Positions 35,430 through 45,167 are shown, counted from the first letter of the stretch. The stretch: DNA of 64,000 nucleotides from JAPWJZ01 sp965279315 (GCA_965279315.1 OZ257145.1:2418001-2482000); one strand, 5' to 3'. The notes: generated by a model not told the origin, from the sequence alone. Made by a program: numbers and translations.

Positions 35430-37469
35430 TCAGAAGGTTTTCTGCACGATAAACATCAGGCTGCGGCCATTCATGGGGATGACGTTCTGGTCGGTGAAGG
35501 AGCTGCCGATCATGTCGCGGTTGTTGTTGAGGGCGTTATAGATGCCAAACGACATGTCCATGCCGAGCCAGACATCCTGCCCGCTGAGGTTCACGTTGAT
35601 GATGTTGTAGTGGTCGGCGGTCAGGTAATAAAGCGTCTTGCGATGGCCCACAAAGATGTCTTCGACCGCCAGCCTGAACCTGTCGGCGAATAGCGGCTCG
35701 ACATACCTTAACTTGGCCACATCCTTGGGTGAATCGACCGCGCCCCATGAGGAGCCTTCATATTTGAGGTATTCGGTATGGTTATAGGACAGCTTGGCCT
35801 CGCGCCCGTTGTCCCATTTTTTCTCGACACCCAGTTCGACGCCGGCGGATTTCAGGTTACCGGTGTTCTGGTATTTATGATAATCCGGGCTCAGGAAATC
35901 GTTGTTCCTGTACAGCACGTCCGTGAAGGAGTTATAGAACAGCGACCCGTTGACCTTGAACCCCTTGACGTCGCGCCATTCAAAGGCCGCTTCATAGTTC
36001 TTGATGTGCTCTTCTTCGTTATCGGGGTTTGCAGTCCATGACGAATAGGCGTCGTAGTCGCGTTCATACACGTTCGGCGCGCGGAAGGCCGATCCGTATA
36101 ACAGCTTGACGGTCGTCGACGGGCGCGGGTTCCAGATCAGGCCCAGGCGCGGGTTGATCTGCAGGTTCTCGATCATGTGATGCTGGTCGAGGCGTAGGCC
36201 CGCGCTCAGCACCAATGTGTCGAGCAGCTGGTAATTGTCCTGCACGAAAAGGCCGCTGCGCAGCCCGTTGCGGTCGCTGTTCTGGTTGACGCCGAAAAAA
36301 TCGTAATCGTAGAGCTGCTGGGTGAAATCGTATTGCGCTTCCATGCCTGCCACGATCTTGTGGCCCTCAAGCGCGCTTGTAAAATACGTCGCCTCCACCC
36401 CTGCCCAGCGGCCGCTATAGGAGGTCGTGACGATATATGGCCCGAAGAAATCATACGGGTATTGCAGCTTGGAATCGTAACCCTGAAGGTAGGTTTTCAG
36501 CTCGATATTGCTTTTGTCCGTCAGTGCCTTGTTGTAGCGCACCTCGCCATACATCTGGGTGTCAAGCGTATCGTTGCCCTGCACGTTGAATTCCGTGACA
36601 TAGGGGGCGGTCGGCACTTTCTTGAAACGGCTCTGATAACCGGCCACATAGGTGAAGTTATCTTTTTGCACCTTGGCATAGAGACGCTTGGAATATTCAT
36701 CGTCGAGGTTGTGCGCGACGCCGTTATTCAGGGCTGGAAAATCGAATTCAGGATAATACAGGTCTTCCTGCCCGCCCGATTTATAGCCGGAGGCCGATAC
36801 CAGCACATCCGCGCCATTCTCCAGCTTTTTGCCGAAGGTTGTGCGTGCAATTTGCGTATTGAAACTGCCGATCCCCGCCTCGACTTGCGTGCCGTTGATG
36901 TCGCTGCCTTTTTTGGTGACGACGTTCACCACGCCCATCATGGCGTTCGCGCCGTAGATGGACGACCCGGGGCCGGGGATAAATTCGATATGGTCGATCA
37001 GCGACATGTCCAGCATGAACTCTTCGCCCACATAGGCGGCGTCATAGACGTTTTCGTTCATGCGGCGCCCGTCAATCATGATGAGCACCCGCGAACTGGA
37101 ATAACCCGTCAGCAGGAAACCGCGCGCGCCCAGCGAGTTATAGTTGCGGTCGCTGCTTGTATAGATGCCGTGAAGCCCGTTGATCGCATCACCCAGCGTG
37201 CGGTAGCCGTAACGGCGGATATCGTCGGCGGTGATGATTTCGACGATGGAGGGTGACTCGCTCGCCTTCTCGGCATATTTGGAGGCGCCGGTCACCAAAA
37301 CTTCGATATCGGCGAGCTTTTCCAGCGGCATGTTCATCAGGTCTTCCGCCGACAACGTCTGTGCATGCGCCTGAGCCGGTATTACCAGCAGGGCGGCAGC
37401 TAAACAGATTGGCAGAACATGACCGCGTAGCGTCAAACTTGGCCTCGCTTTTCTAAAAGTATAGTCCAT
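35430..37469 (-). CDS. TonB-dependent outer-membrane receptor
   Basis: A signal peptide (cleavage near AHAQT) is followed by a plug domain at about residues 50-180, with DAINGLHGIYTSSDRNYNSL, RVLIMIDGRRMNENV and PGPGSSIYGANAMMGVVNVVTKKG. The rest is a beta-barrel ending in ...SLMFIVQKTF with the terminal Phe needed for assembly. The barrel motif NPRLGLIWNPRPSTTVKLLYGSAF is typical. The ligand is unknown; the type is like colicin/siderophore or vitamin B12 receptors. It is divergent from the YfiR gene with 142 bases between, and TonB receptors are often found beside YfiR and signalling genes. Confidence 0.9.
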   Translation of the reverse strand: MDYTFRKARPSLTLRGHVLPICLAAALLVIPAQAHAQTLSAEDLMNMPLEKLADIEVLVTGASKYAEKASESPSIVEIITADDIRRYGYRTLGDAINGLHGIYTSSDRNYNSLGARGFLLTGYSSSRVLIMIDGRRMNENVYDAAYVGEEFMLDMSLIDHIEFIPGPGSSIYGANAMMGVVNVVTKKGSDINGTQVEAGIGSFNTQIARTTFGKKLENGADVLVSASGYKSGGQEDLYYPEFDFPALNNGVAHNLDDEYSKRLYAKVQKDNFTYVAGYQSRFKKVPTAPYVTEFNVQGNDTLDTQMYGEVRYNKALTDKSNIELKTYLQGYDSKLQYPYDFFGPYIVTTSYSGRWAGVEATYFTSALEGHKIVAGMEAQYDFTQQLYDYDFFGVNQNSDRNGLRSGLFVQDNYQLLDTLVLSAGLRLDQHHMIENLQINPRLGLIWNPRPSTTVKLLYGSAFRAPNVYERDYDAYSSWTANPDNEEEHIKNYEAAFEWRDVKGFKVNGSLFYNSFTDVLYRNNDFLSPDYHKYQNTGNLKSAGVELGVEKKWDNGREAKLSYNHTEYLKYEGSSWGAVDSPKDVAKLRYVEPLFADRFRLAVEDIFVGHRKTLYYLTADHYNIINVNLSGQDVWLGMDMSFGIYNALNNNRDMIGSSFTDQNVIPMNGRSLMFIVQKTF

Positions 37470-37611
37470 CCTCCCCAGCCCTTTGCAAAGGGATATTTTA
37501 GCGCACGCCCCCCGCCCCCTAAACCGGAGTTTCTGGAAACGGCAGAAAAGCGCCGGCGGTAAACCGGGGAATGAAGTTGACCTGTGCCACGGTTAAAGTT
37601 TTAATAGGTGT

Positions 37612-38154
37612 ATGAGACCGGTACTCCAATATTTTTTGGCGTTTATCATTATGGCCAGCCTGTGGGCGAGCATGTCCACGCGCGCGGATGCGGAAAACGT
37701 CGACAGCAAGTACACCCTCATTTCCGCCTATATCTATAATTTTACGCAACTCACCACCTGGCCATCGGGCGCGATGGAGGATGATTTCACCGTCTGCGTC
37801 GTCGGGCAGGACCCGTTCGGCGCGAACCTGGAGCCCATCAAAAGCCGGAAGGTGAATGACAAGAAAATCCTCATCCGCCACCTCAGCGGTTCGGACACAG
37901 ACGTGAAGACCTGCAACGCCCTGTTTGTGTCGGGATCGGAAAACCGGAATTTAAAGGCCATCCTTGCACAGCTCAAGGGCACGCCCGTGCTGACGATGAG
38001 CGACATCTCCGGCTTTTCGAACCTTGGCGGCATGGTGGAATTCAAGCTGGAGGACGGCAAGATCGGCATCTGGGTCGCGCTGTCCCAGGTGCGCGTGACA
38101 GGCCTTTCGATCAGCTCGAAACTTCTTTCGCTTACGAACATGAACATCAGGTAG
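37612..38154 (+). CDS. YfiR family periplasmic protein (DUF4154)
   Basis: The 180-residue protein has an N-terminal signal (QYFLAFIIMASLWAS, cut near ADA). The YfiR pattern follows: KYTLISAYIYNFTQLTTWP, VCVVGQDPFG, CNALFVSGSE and MSDISGFSNLGGMVEF. In Pseudomonas YfiR is a periplasmic repressor of a membrane diguanylate cyclase. Here no YfiN is adjacent; the neighbour is a methyl-accepting protein 37 bases downstream, suggesting that YfiR may pass a periplasmic signal to it. The ribosome site is weak (AGGTG very close to the ATG). Confidence 0.85.
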   Translation: MRPVLQYFLAFIIMASLWASMSTRADAENVDSKYTLISAYIYNFTQLTTWPSGAMEDDFTVCVVGQDPFGANLEPIKSRKVNDKKILIRHLSGSDTDVKTCNALFVSGSENRNLKAILAQLKGTPVLTMSDISGFSNLGGMVEFKLEDGKIGIWVALSQVRVTGLSISSKLLSLTNMNIR

Positions 38155-38191
38155 CGGCTTCCCGCCTCTGCCCAACAAAAGGCCAAACCAA

Positions 38192-39784
38192 ATGCGCTTC
38201 TCGTTCAGAAACCTGATCATCTTCAACTCCCTCGCCTTCATGCTCATTCTGGGCGGCGTCGGGTATGACCTGATCAACACGCAGGCCAAGACGGTCGGCG
38301 AAGTCATTTCCCTTTATGACCGCAACTTTGAAGGCGTGCACTATTCGAATGCGGCGCAGCTGGGCTTCAAAAGCCTGATGCTGGGCCATCAGGGCGCGGA
38401 AGCGGCGCTGACCGACCAGTCTTCGCTGGATGATATTGAATCGATCAAGGCAATCCTGGACCAGGCCAAGGAATGGGCGTCGAACGACAAGGAAACCACC
38501 CTGATCCTCGACATTCAGGACAAGCTGTCGGCATTGCCCAAAAGCACCACGTTGCAGGCGGAGGCGGTCACCATCGACAAGGACCTTGCACGGCTGGTCG
38601 GCAATTATCAGGCTGACCGCGTGATTTCCATCGACGCCGCTGCGGAAAAAATCGCCAAGACGCGTGATTCAATGGGCATCATCCTGCTCTGCGCCATCGT
38701 CCTTGCGGCAATCCTGAGCGCCTGCATCATCCGCGCCACGATCCCGCAATTGCGGTACAGCGTTTCAATCGCCAAGAAAATCGCCGACGGAAAGCTGGAT
38801 AACGACATTCCCGTGCGCGGCCTGACCGAAATTGCGCAGTTGCTGGGCGCGTTGTCGGGCATGCAAAAGGCAATTGCGCAGAACCTTGAACAGGTGAAAG
38901 GCCTCGCCTCTATCCGCCAGGCGGCGGAGGAAGAGCGCAGGTCCCTCCTCCTCTCCCTCTCGGAAAGCTTCGAGAAGAACATCCTGAAATGCGTGGATTC
39001 CGTGTCGGTCGCTTCCGGCAACCTCACGACCTCCGCCGGTAACCTCTGCAATACCGCCAAGGAAACGCTGCGTCAGGCGACGTCGGTATCGTCGGGCGCG
39101 TTCGAGGCATCGACCAACGTGCAGACCGTGACCAATTCCGCCAGCGACCTTGCCACCTCCATCTCGCAGATTTCGATGCTGGTGCAGGAAGCAACCGCCG
39201 TTTTCGGCGATATTTCGAACGAAGCGCGCCAGACCAACGACCGCATGAAGGTACTGTCCACCGCCGCGCAGAACATCGGCGATGTCGTCAACCTCATCAA
39301 TCACATTGCTGCACAGACAAACCTTCTCGCCCTGAACGCCACCATCGAGGCCGCCCGCGCTGGTGAAGCCGGCAAGGGCTTTGCCGTCGTGGCATCGGAG
39401 GTCAAAAACCTCGCCAGCCAGACAGCGAAGGCGACCGAAGACATCCGCACGCAAATTTCTGAAATGCAGCAATCGACCCATGCCGCCGTCGCCGCGATCG
39501 AAAGCATCACCAAGATCATCGAGCGTTGCAACCTCATCCAGACCACCATCAGCTCCGCCGTGGTCGAACAGGATGCATCGACGAACGAAATCACGCGCAA
39601 CGTGACGGAAGCCGCCCATGGCACATCCGACGTCTCCCACAACATCACCGCCGTGATGAAGGCGGCCGAGGTGACGGGCGAAGCATCGACAGCAATGCTG
39701 GATGAATCTAAAAAGCTGCTGCAGGAGGCAGACGTGCTGCGCTCGGAAGTGCTGAAATTCCTGGGCAACGTGCGTTCAGCGTAA
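38192..39784 (+). CDS. Methyl-accepting chemotaxis protein
   Basis: The 530-residue transducer has a first membrane span (LIIFNSLAFMLILGGVGYDL), a helical periplasmic region (about 35-155) and a second span (MGIILLCAIVLAAILSACII). A HAMP-like segment (RYSVSIAKKIADGKLDNDIPVRG) follows, then the signalling domain with the hairpin tip QTNLLALNATIEAARAGEAG near residue 375. AAAGG precedes the ATG. It is cotranscribed with YfiR and convergent with the chemotaxis operon, with six bases between its stop and the receiver gene stop. The sensed ligand is unknown. Confidence 0.92.
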   Translation: MRFSFRNLIIFNSLAFMLILGGVGYDLINTQAKTVGEVISLYDRNFEGVHYSNAAQLGFKSLMLGHQGAEAALTDQSSLDDIESIKAILDQAKEWASNDKETTLILDIQDKLSALPKSTTLQAEAVTIDKDLARLVGNYQADRVISIDAAAEKIAKTRDSMGIILLCAIVLAAILSACIIRATIPQLRYSVSIAKKIADGKLDNDIPVRGLTEIAQLLGALSGMQKAIAQNLEQVKGLASIRQAAEEERRSLLLSLSESFEKNILKCVDSVSVASGNLTTSAGNLCNTAKETLRQATSVSSGAFEASTNVQTVTNSASDLATSISQISMLVQEATAVFGDISNEARQTNDRMKVLSTAAQNIGDVVNLINHIAAQTNLLALNATIEAARAGEAGKGFAVVASEVKNLASQTAKATEDIRTQISEMQQSTHAAVAAIESITKIIERCNLIQTTISSAVVEQDASTNEITRNVTEAAHGTSDVSHNITAVMKAAEVTGEASTAMLDESKKLLQEADVLRSEVLKFLGNVRSA

Positions 39785-39790
39785 TCGCGA

Positions 39791-40219
39791 TTATTCTTCT
39801 TCCTCTTCGTGCGCCGCGCGGCGTTCTTCGATCCATTTCAACGCTTTTTCCACGTTCAGCAATAATACGCCTTCTGTGACAGGCTTGATGATGTAGCTGA
39901 GCGCGCCTGCCTTGACCGCCCCGGCAATCATCGCCTTGTCGTCCTGCATCGACACCACGAACATCGCGACATCGTCGTAACGGCGGTCACCGCGCCATTC
40001 CTCCATCAGCGACACGCCGCTGCGCCCGGGCATCACCCAGTCGAGGAACACGATATCATAGCGAAGCGCATCCATTTTTTCATTCGCTGCGCCGGAATTC
40101 TCCGCCTCGTCAATATGCTTGAAGCCCAGGCCTGTCAGCATTTCATGCATCAATGATCGCTGCATGCGGCTGTCATCGACGATCAAAACCCTTAAATAGG
40201 GGATTTTGCTTTTTGGCAT
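39791..40219 (-). CDS. Stand-alone CheY-like receiver
   Basis: This 142-residue single REC domain has the acidic pair in VLIVDDSRM, the phospho-acceptor Asp in FLDWVMPG, the switch Ser in VVSMQDD and the conserved Lys in YIIKPV. A Glu-rich tail (EEEEE) ends it. It closely resembles the receiver at 46728-47147 (both have FLDW-M-G-SGV-LM). It is the last gene of the chemotaxis operon, 33 bases after cheR. Confidence 0.88.
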   Translation of the reverse strand: MPKSKIPYLRVLIVDDSRMQRSLMHEMLTGLGFKHIDEAENSGAANEKMDALRYDIVFLDWVMPGRSGVSLMEEWRGDRRYDDVAMFVVSMQDDKAMIAGAVKAGALSYIIKPVTEGVLLLNVEKALKWIEERRAAHEEEEE

Positions 40220-40252
40220 GCGTTCCTCCGTCCGTTCAATTCCGTTCGTATC

Positions 40253-41098
40253 TTATTTCGCGGTTTCTTTTTGCGCAGCTGTAACGGGCGATCCGCCCAT
40301 GTGGACGCCCGGCATATCCGCGCACAGCTTCAGTTTTGTATTCAGGCCGATAGCCGATTCACAAGCGCCCAGCAGCATGTAACCGTCCGGCTGCAAACGG
40401 TCACCCAGCCTGTCGAGCACCGATTTTTTCGTCGGGGTATCGAAATAGATCAGCACATTCCGGCAAAAAATGACATCATAGCGACCCATCGTTTCCATGG
40501 GTTTCAGCAGGTTGAACTTGCTGAAACGTATCATCTGTTTCAATGCATCCTGCACACGCCATTTGGTCCCTTCCATGTTGAAATGGTCAAGGATCAGCTT
40601 CATGGTCAGGCCGCGCTGGATGTCAAAATGTGAATAAACGCCCTCCTGCGCATGCGCCAGCGCATCGTCGGCGATATCGGTGGCGGCAATCTGCACCGTC
40701 CAGCCGGGATGCCCTTGCAGGAATTCACGCGCGACCATGGCGATGGAATAAGGCTCCTGCCCCGTCGAACACGCCGCCGACCAGATGCGGATTGTTTTCG
40801 TCGCCGCATTCTTTTTAATGAGCGCGGGCAGGATAGTGTTTTTCAGGTGCGTGAACGGCAGGTTATCGCGGAAAAACGATGTTTCCTTGGTCGCCATCGC
40901 CTGCACTACCAGCATGATCGTGCGCGGGTCCGGTTTCTTGCGCAAATGACTGGTAAAGGCTTCAAGGTTCGCAAATTCCATGCTGCGCGCAACGGGATCC
41001 AGCCTTGTGGTCAGCAGGTATGTCTTGTCCTGCGTCAGCGACAGGCCGGAATGGTCGACCAGCAATTTCTGGTAAAACTTGAAATCGTCGAGGTTCAT
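40253..41098 (-). CDS. cheR: Chemotaxis protein methyltransferase CheR
   Basis: The enzyme methylates glutamates on chemoreceptors using SAM. An N-terminal helical domain (FKFYQKLLVDHSGLSLTQDK) precedes the SAM-binding core with TKETSFFRDN, IRIWSAACSTGQEPYSIAM and DVIFCRNVLIYFD. At 281 residues it is standard. The start overlaps the cheB stop by four bases. A short Lys/Thr tail follows, with no pentapeptide-binding insert recognised. Confidence 0.94.
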   Translation of the reverse strand: MNLDDFKFYQKLLVDHSGLSLTQDKTYLLTTRLDPVARSMEFANLEAFTSHLRKKPDPRTIMLVVQAMATKETSFFRDNLPFTHLKNTILPALIKKNAATKTIRIWSAACSTGQEPYSIAMVAREFLQGHPGWTVQIAATDIADDALAHAQEGVYSHFDIQRGLTMKLILDHFNMEGTKWRVQDALKQMIRFSKFNLLKPMETMGRYDVIFCRNVLIYFDTPTKKSVLDRLGDRLQPDGYMLLGACESAIGLNTKLKLCADMPGVHMGGSPVTAAQKETAK

Positions 41099-42171
41099 GG
41101 CGCGCCTCGGGGCGATACATCCAGCAGCGTGCTACGCACGGCGCGGGCAAGGCCGGACACCGGCAGCACAGCGCTGGCCAGCCCCGCATTCGCGACACTG
41201 CCCGGCATGCCCCAGACAATGGATGATTCCTGATCCTGAACCACGATGCGTCCGCCTGCCTTTGACAAGGCTTCGCAACCGTTCAGCCCGTCTTTGCCCA
41301 TGCCGGTTAGAATTACAGCCATGACATCGCCGCCATACGCCTCGATTGCGCTGCGCAGCATGACATCGACGGAAGGCTTGCAGAAATTTTCAGGCGGACC
41401 GTCATTCAACCCGATTGTCACGCGCTGGCCTGTTTTTTTCAAGACCATGTGGCTGCCGCCGGCCGCCAGGTATATGCGGCCGGGTTCCAGCAACAGACCG
41501 TCACGGCCTTCGATGCATTCAATGCCTGTTTCCTGGGAAATCTGACGCGCAAGGATGGCGATAAACATCTCGATCATATGCTGGGTGATGATAACCGGCA
41601 CGGGCAATTTGCCCATTTCCTTTATAAGCGATATCACCGCATTCGGGCCGCCGGTCGAACTGCCGATGGCGACCAATTTTGGCCTGAACGACGAAAGATC
41701 GGGTACGGTGGCGCGCGTGGTTTCCGCGGCTGCTTTGACGGGCGTATCGCACAGCCCCAACACAGCCTGCTTGAGCGCGGATTTGAAATCGGAGATTGCT
41801 TTCGGATTTTTGGTGCCGACGGGTTTAGGCACACATGCCGTTGCGCCCAATGATAACGCGCGCACCGATATTTCAGCGCCCGGCGTGCTTGAGGACGAAC
41901 AGACGACGATGCGCGTACGGGGCTTTTTCCGCAAGATCAAAGGCAGCGCGGTCAGGCCGTCCATGCTGGGCATCGCAAGGTCGAGGATCACGATATCAGG
42001 GTCGCAGACATCAAGCGCTTTCAGTGCGCTCGCCCCGTCTTCGGCATAGCCGACGATCTTTACCTGCGGTGCCGCTTCCTGCAGGATTTTTCCGATCACG
42101 GCGCGCGTGACCTTGGAATCATCGACGATCAGAACGCCGAGCGGTTTCTTTTCTATGGCAGGCTTACACAT
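41095..42171 (-). CDS. cheB: Chemotaxis response regulator methylesterase CheB
   Basis: An N-terminal receiver (GVLIVDDSKVTRAVIGKIL; acceptor in IVILDLAMPSMDG) is joined by a linker to the methylesterase domain, with nucleophile motif AIGSSTGGPNAV, IITQHM carrying the catalytic His, and the Asp in LTGMGKDGLNG. The start at 42171 (MCKPAIEKK) overlaps the cheY stop by eight bases. It removes methyl groups or deamidates receptors after phosphorylation by CheA. Confidence 0.95.
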   Translation of the reverse strand: MCKPAIEKKPLGVLIVDDSKVTRAVIGKILQEAAPQVKIVGYAEDGASALKALDVCDPDIVILDLAMPSMDGLTALPLILRKKPRTRIVVCSSSSTPGAEISVRALSLGATACVPKPVGTKNPKAISDFKSALKQAVLGLCDTPVKAAAETTRATVPDLSSFRPKLVAIGSSTGGPNAVISLIKEMGKLPVPVIITQHMIEMFIAILARQISQETGIECIEGRDGLLLEPGRIYLAAGGSHMVLKKTGQRVTIGLNDGPPENFCKPSVDVMLRSAIEAYGGDVMAVILTGMGKDGLNGCEALSKAGGRIVVQDQESSIVWGMPGSVANAGLASAVLPVSGLARAVRSTLLDVSPRGAP

Positions 42172-42547
42172 CAATGACGCCGTTTTGAACGAGTTTGCCG
42201 ACGACAATGTCGCTGTCGAAGGGCTTCATCACATAATCCGTCGCGCCCGCCGCCATCGCGGCCTTGATATGTTCCATGCTGCATTCCGAGGTGCAAAAGA
42301 ATACGATTGGTTTGTCGCCACCCGGCGTCAGGCGCAATTGCTTCAGGAACTCCATGCCATCCATCACCGGCATGTTCCAGTCGAGCATGATCAGTTCAGG
42401 CATCTCCGTTTTGCAGGCGCTCAGGGCGATTTCGCCGTTCTTGGCATCGGAACAGTCGAAATGAAGCGGTTCCAGGATATTCCTGACCAGCTTGCGCACC
42501 ACTGCGCTGTCATCGACGATCATGCAGGTTTTCATGGCGGGCATCAC
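42164..42547 (-). CDS. cheY: Chemotaxis response regulator CheY
   Basis: This 127-residue single receiver carries phosphoryl groups from CheA to a motor or other output. The acidic pair is in CMIVDDSAVVRKL, the acceptor Asp in IMLDWNMPVMDGMEFL, the switch residue in FFCTSE and the Lys in YVMKPF. It is the canonical CheY of the operon by position between cheW and cheB; the start overlaps the cheW stop by four bases. No flagellar genes lie in the window, so the output is not visible. Confidence 0.92.
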   Translation of the reverse strand: MMPAMKTCMIVDDSAVVRKLVRNILEPLHFDCSDAKNGEIALSACKTEMPELIMLDWNMPVMDGMEFLKQLRLTPGGDKPIVFFCTSECSMEHIKAAMAAGATDYVMKPFDSDIVVGKLVQNGVIDV

Positions 42548-43011
42548 TCCTCGTCCGCTTTCAGCAGAACTGACGGTTTCAAAATAATCATGATCTTGTC
42601 CTTTAGCGGGAAAACGCCGGACGAGACATGTTTCAGGGATTCAGGCATGGTGAGCGGCGGTTCTTCGATATTGGCAACCGGAATGGTGTGCACATCGCCC
42701 ACGCTGTCGACCAGCAGGCTGAAAAGCTCGTTGCCGTTTTCGATCACGACGCTCATATTCGCCTGCGCCATGCCCGGCCGCTCGGCAAGGCCCAGCACGG
42801 TGCGCAGGTCAACGGCGGTCACAATGCGCCCGCGCAGATTCATTACGCCCCTGACCGCAGGCGGTGCGAGCGGCACGAATGTGAGCGGCAGTGTTTCAAG
42901 GACGCCCTGCATTTGCGCAATCGGAATGCCGAACATTTCGCTACCCAGATACACGGCCAGCACCTGTTCAACCCCGTCCATGGTTGCGATTTTGTCGGCG
43001 GCAGTATCCAT
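42544..43011 (-). CDS. cheW: Chemotaxis coupling protein CheW
   Basis: The 155-residue adaptor links receptors to CheA. It has the beta-barrel pattern with VLAVYLGSEMFGIPIAQMQGVL, PAVRGVMNLRGRIVTAVDL and VENGNELFSLLVDSVGDV. The ATG shares a base with the cheA stop region. It is one of three CheW-type modules in this operon, since CheA carries two more. Confidence 0.93.
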   Translation of the reverse strand: MDTAADKIATMDGVEQVLAVYLGSEMFGIPIAQMQGVLETLPLTFVPLAPPAVRGVMNLRGRIVTAVDLRTVLGLAERPGMAQANMSVVIENGNELFSLLVDSVGDVHTIPVANIEEPPLTMPESLKHVSSGVFPLKDKIMIILKPSVLLKADEE

Positions 43012-45167
43012 TACGCGTCTCCTGCGGCCTGGTGGCCGGACGACATATACCAGAGCGGGTTGACCACATCTGTCGATTGCTGGTTGAGGATGATGGTGTC
43101 CAGCAGCATGTCGCTGCTGTTTTCCGCTAGCGAACCATTATAGGTCGCGATATCCAGCACCTGATCGACCAACAGGCCAAAATGATGCCCGTCATGCTCA
43201 AAAATAATCAGGAAGGCGTTTTCACCGGCAACGGGCGTGTCGTCATACCTGAAAACCGGCATCAGGCGGCCCAGATGCTGCAGCACGGGGCGTCCGTTCG
43301 AAAGCTCGATATCCACCGTCCTGATTTCGCGCAGGCGCGATACCATTCTTAACGGGGCAGCCTTGGGCGTTTTGTCGCCCGCCTTGAAAAGCAGCAACAT
43401 GTTTTCAGACGCCGTTGTTTCCAGCAGGTGTTTATGATCTGCCAGATGCTGGTGCGTCAGGTCTTCGCGCAGATCGGCGGCCTGCAACAACTGCGACGGG
43501 TCGAGGATCATGATGACGCTGCCATCGCCCAAAATCGTGTTGCCGGAGAAAATATGCACGTCCTTCAGGTTGCTGGAAGTCGGCTTGACGACGATTTCCT
43601 CCATGTCCAGCACATGATCGACGACGATGCCATAGGGAATTCCCGCCGCACGCGTCACGACGACGTAACGCATGTCAGCCTCATGATGGGCATGTTCCTT
43701 GCGCTTGTCCCACATCTTCAGGTAGTCGCCAAGGTATATCAGCGGCAACAGAGTTTCACGCAGGCGCAATACGGGCGTGCCGTTGATCGTCTCGATTTCC
43801 ATGCCCGTATTTTTGCCTACCATCACCAGCTCGGAAACGGCAAGCTGCGGGAAGGCGAAGCGTGCGCCCGCAACCTCGATGATCAATGCGGGCACGATAG
43901 CGAGCGTAAGGGGGATATTGATCGTGAACGTCATCCCCCTGCCCTCGGTCGATGTCATTTCGACCGTGCCGCCGATTTTCTGGATGTTGGTGCGCACCAC
44001 GTCCATGCCGACGCCACGGCCGGAAACCGACGTCACGCGCTCCGCCGTCGAAAAACCGGGGCGGAAAATGAATTGCTGGATCTGCTGCGGCGATAATTTG
44101 TTCAGCTGTTCCTGGCTTGCCCAGCCCGCCTGCAGCGCCTTGCCCTTGATCTTGTTCAGCGCAAGGCCGCGGCCATCATCGGAAATCTGGATGATGATAT
44201 GACCGCCCTGATGATAGGCGTTGAGCACGATATGCCCGGTTTCAGGTTTGCCCGCCTTGACGCGCTCGAACGGGTCTTCGATGCCGTGATCGGCGGCATT
44301 ACGCACCATATGCATCAAAGGGTCTTTAATCATCTCCAGAACCTGCCGGTCAAGTTCTGTATCCTGTCCGCGCATTTCAAGGTCGATTTTCTTGCCGAGT
44401 TCATGGCAAACATCGCGCACGATGCGCGGCATTTTAGACCAGGCATTGCCAATCGGCTGCATGCGCGTCTTCATCACGCTTTCCTGCAATTCTGTGACAA
44501 CCTGGTTAAGGCGTTGCAGCGGTGTGTTGAACATAACGTTTTTTGTCGTGCGCGCGGTCTGCAGCAGCTGGTTACGGGTCAGCACCAGCTCGCTCACGAC
44601 TGTCATCATGCTTTCCAGCAGGTCGACGTTGACGCGCAGGGTCTGTTGTGCAGCGTCTGTTTCAGGCGAAACGGGTTTGCGGCCTTCTTCCGGCTTTGCG
44701 GCAGTCGAGAAATCATTGGCGGCGGATGACCACGACTGGTCGCTGTCGTTTGCCGCTTCATCGCCCGAGAGCGACATGTCCTGTTCTTGCGCGGGCCCCG
44801 CCACATCATTCATCAGCGACAGGATATCTTCGTCTTCACCCTTGGGCTCCTGCCCGCTTTTTTCAAGTTCGGCGGTCAGCGTGCGGATACGGTCGACGGC
44901 GCCCAGCAGCGCAGTGATAAAATCGGGGGTGATATCCAGCTTGCCTTCGCGGACGAGATCGAGAATATCTTCGGCGCGGTGTGCGATGCTGCCGAGGCGT
45001 TCAAGGCCGATAAAGCCGCAGCTGCCTTTGATGGTGTGGAACACGCGAAAGATTTTGGCGAGCAGTTCCTCGTCCTCGGGGCTGCGTTCAAACAGGACGA
45101 GCGCGTTGTCGAGCTCGGCCAGCCCTTCATTCGTTTCGGCCAGAAATTCGGAGAGGATTTCATCCAT
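43011..45167 (-). CDS. cheA: Chemotaxis histidine kinase CheA with tandem C-terminal CheW domains
   Basis: The 718-residue kinase starts at MDEILSEFLAETNEG (AAGGA 11 bases upstream). The Hpt phosphorylation site is H44 in FHTIKGSCGF. A linker rich in Asp/Ser (about 110-190) replaces an obvious P2 CheY-binding domain. The dimerisation helices follow, then the ATPase with HMVRNAADHGIEDPFERV, ISDDGRGL and GVGMDVV. Two CheW-like modules end the protein: one around FAFPQLAVSELVMVG-RETLLPLIYLGDYL and a second from about residue 580 (LSNGRPVLQHLGRLMPVF, then FGLLVDQVLDIATYN). It is the first gene of the operon. Confidence 0.93.
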   Translation of the reverse strand: MDEILSEFLAETNEGLAELDNALVLFERSPEDEELLAKIFRVFHTIKGSCGFIGLERLGSIAHRAEDILDLVREGKLDITPDFITALLGAVDRIRTLTAELEKSGQEPKGEDEDILSLMNDVAGPAQEQDMSLSGDEAANDSDQSWSSAANDFSTAAKPEEGRKPVSPETDAAQQTLRVNVDLLESMMTVVSELVLTRNQLLQTARTTKNVMFNTPLQRLNQVVTELQESVMKTRMQPIGNAWSKMPRIVRDVCHELGKKIDLEMRGQDTELDRQVLEMIKDPLMHMVRNAADHGIEDPFERVKAGKPETGHIVLNAYHQGGHIIIQISDDGRGLALNKIKGKALQAGWASQEQLNKLSPQQIQQFIFRPGFSTAERVTSVSGRGVGMDVVRTNIQKIGGTVEMTSTEGRGMTFTINIPLTLAIVPALIIEVAGARFAFPQLAVSELVMVGKNTGMEIETINGTPVLRLRETLLPLIYLGDYLKMWDKRKEHAHHEADMRYVVVTRAAGIPYGIVVDHVLDMEEIVVKPTSSNLKDVHIFSGNTILGDGSVIMILDPSQLLQAADLREDLTHQHLADHKHLLETTASENMLLLFKAGDKTPKAAPLRMVSRLREIRTVDIELSNGRPVLQHLGRLMPVFRYDDTPVAGENAFLIIFEHDGHHFGLLVDQVLDIATYNGSLAENSSDMLLDTIILNQQSTDVVNPLWYMSSGHQAAGDA

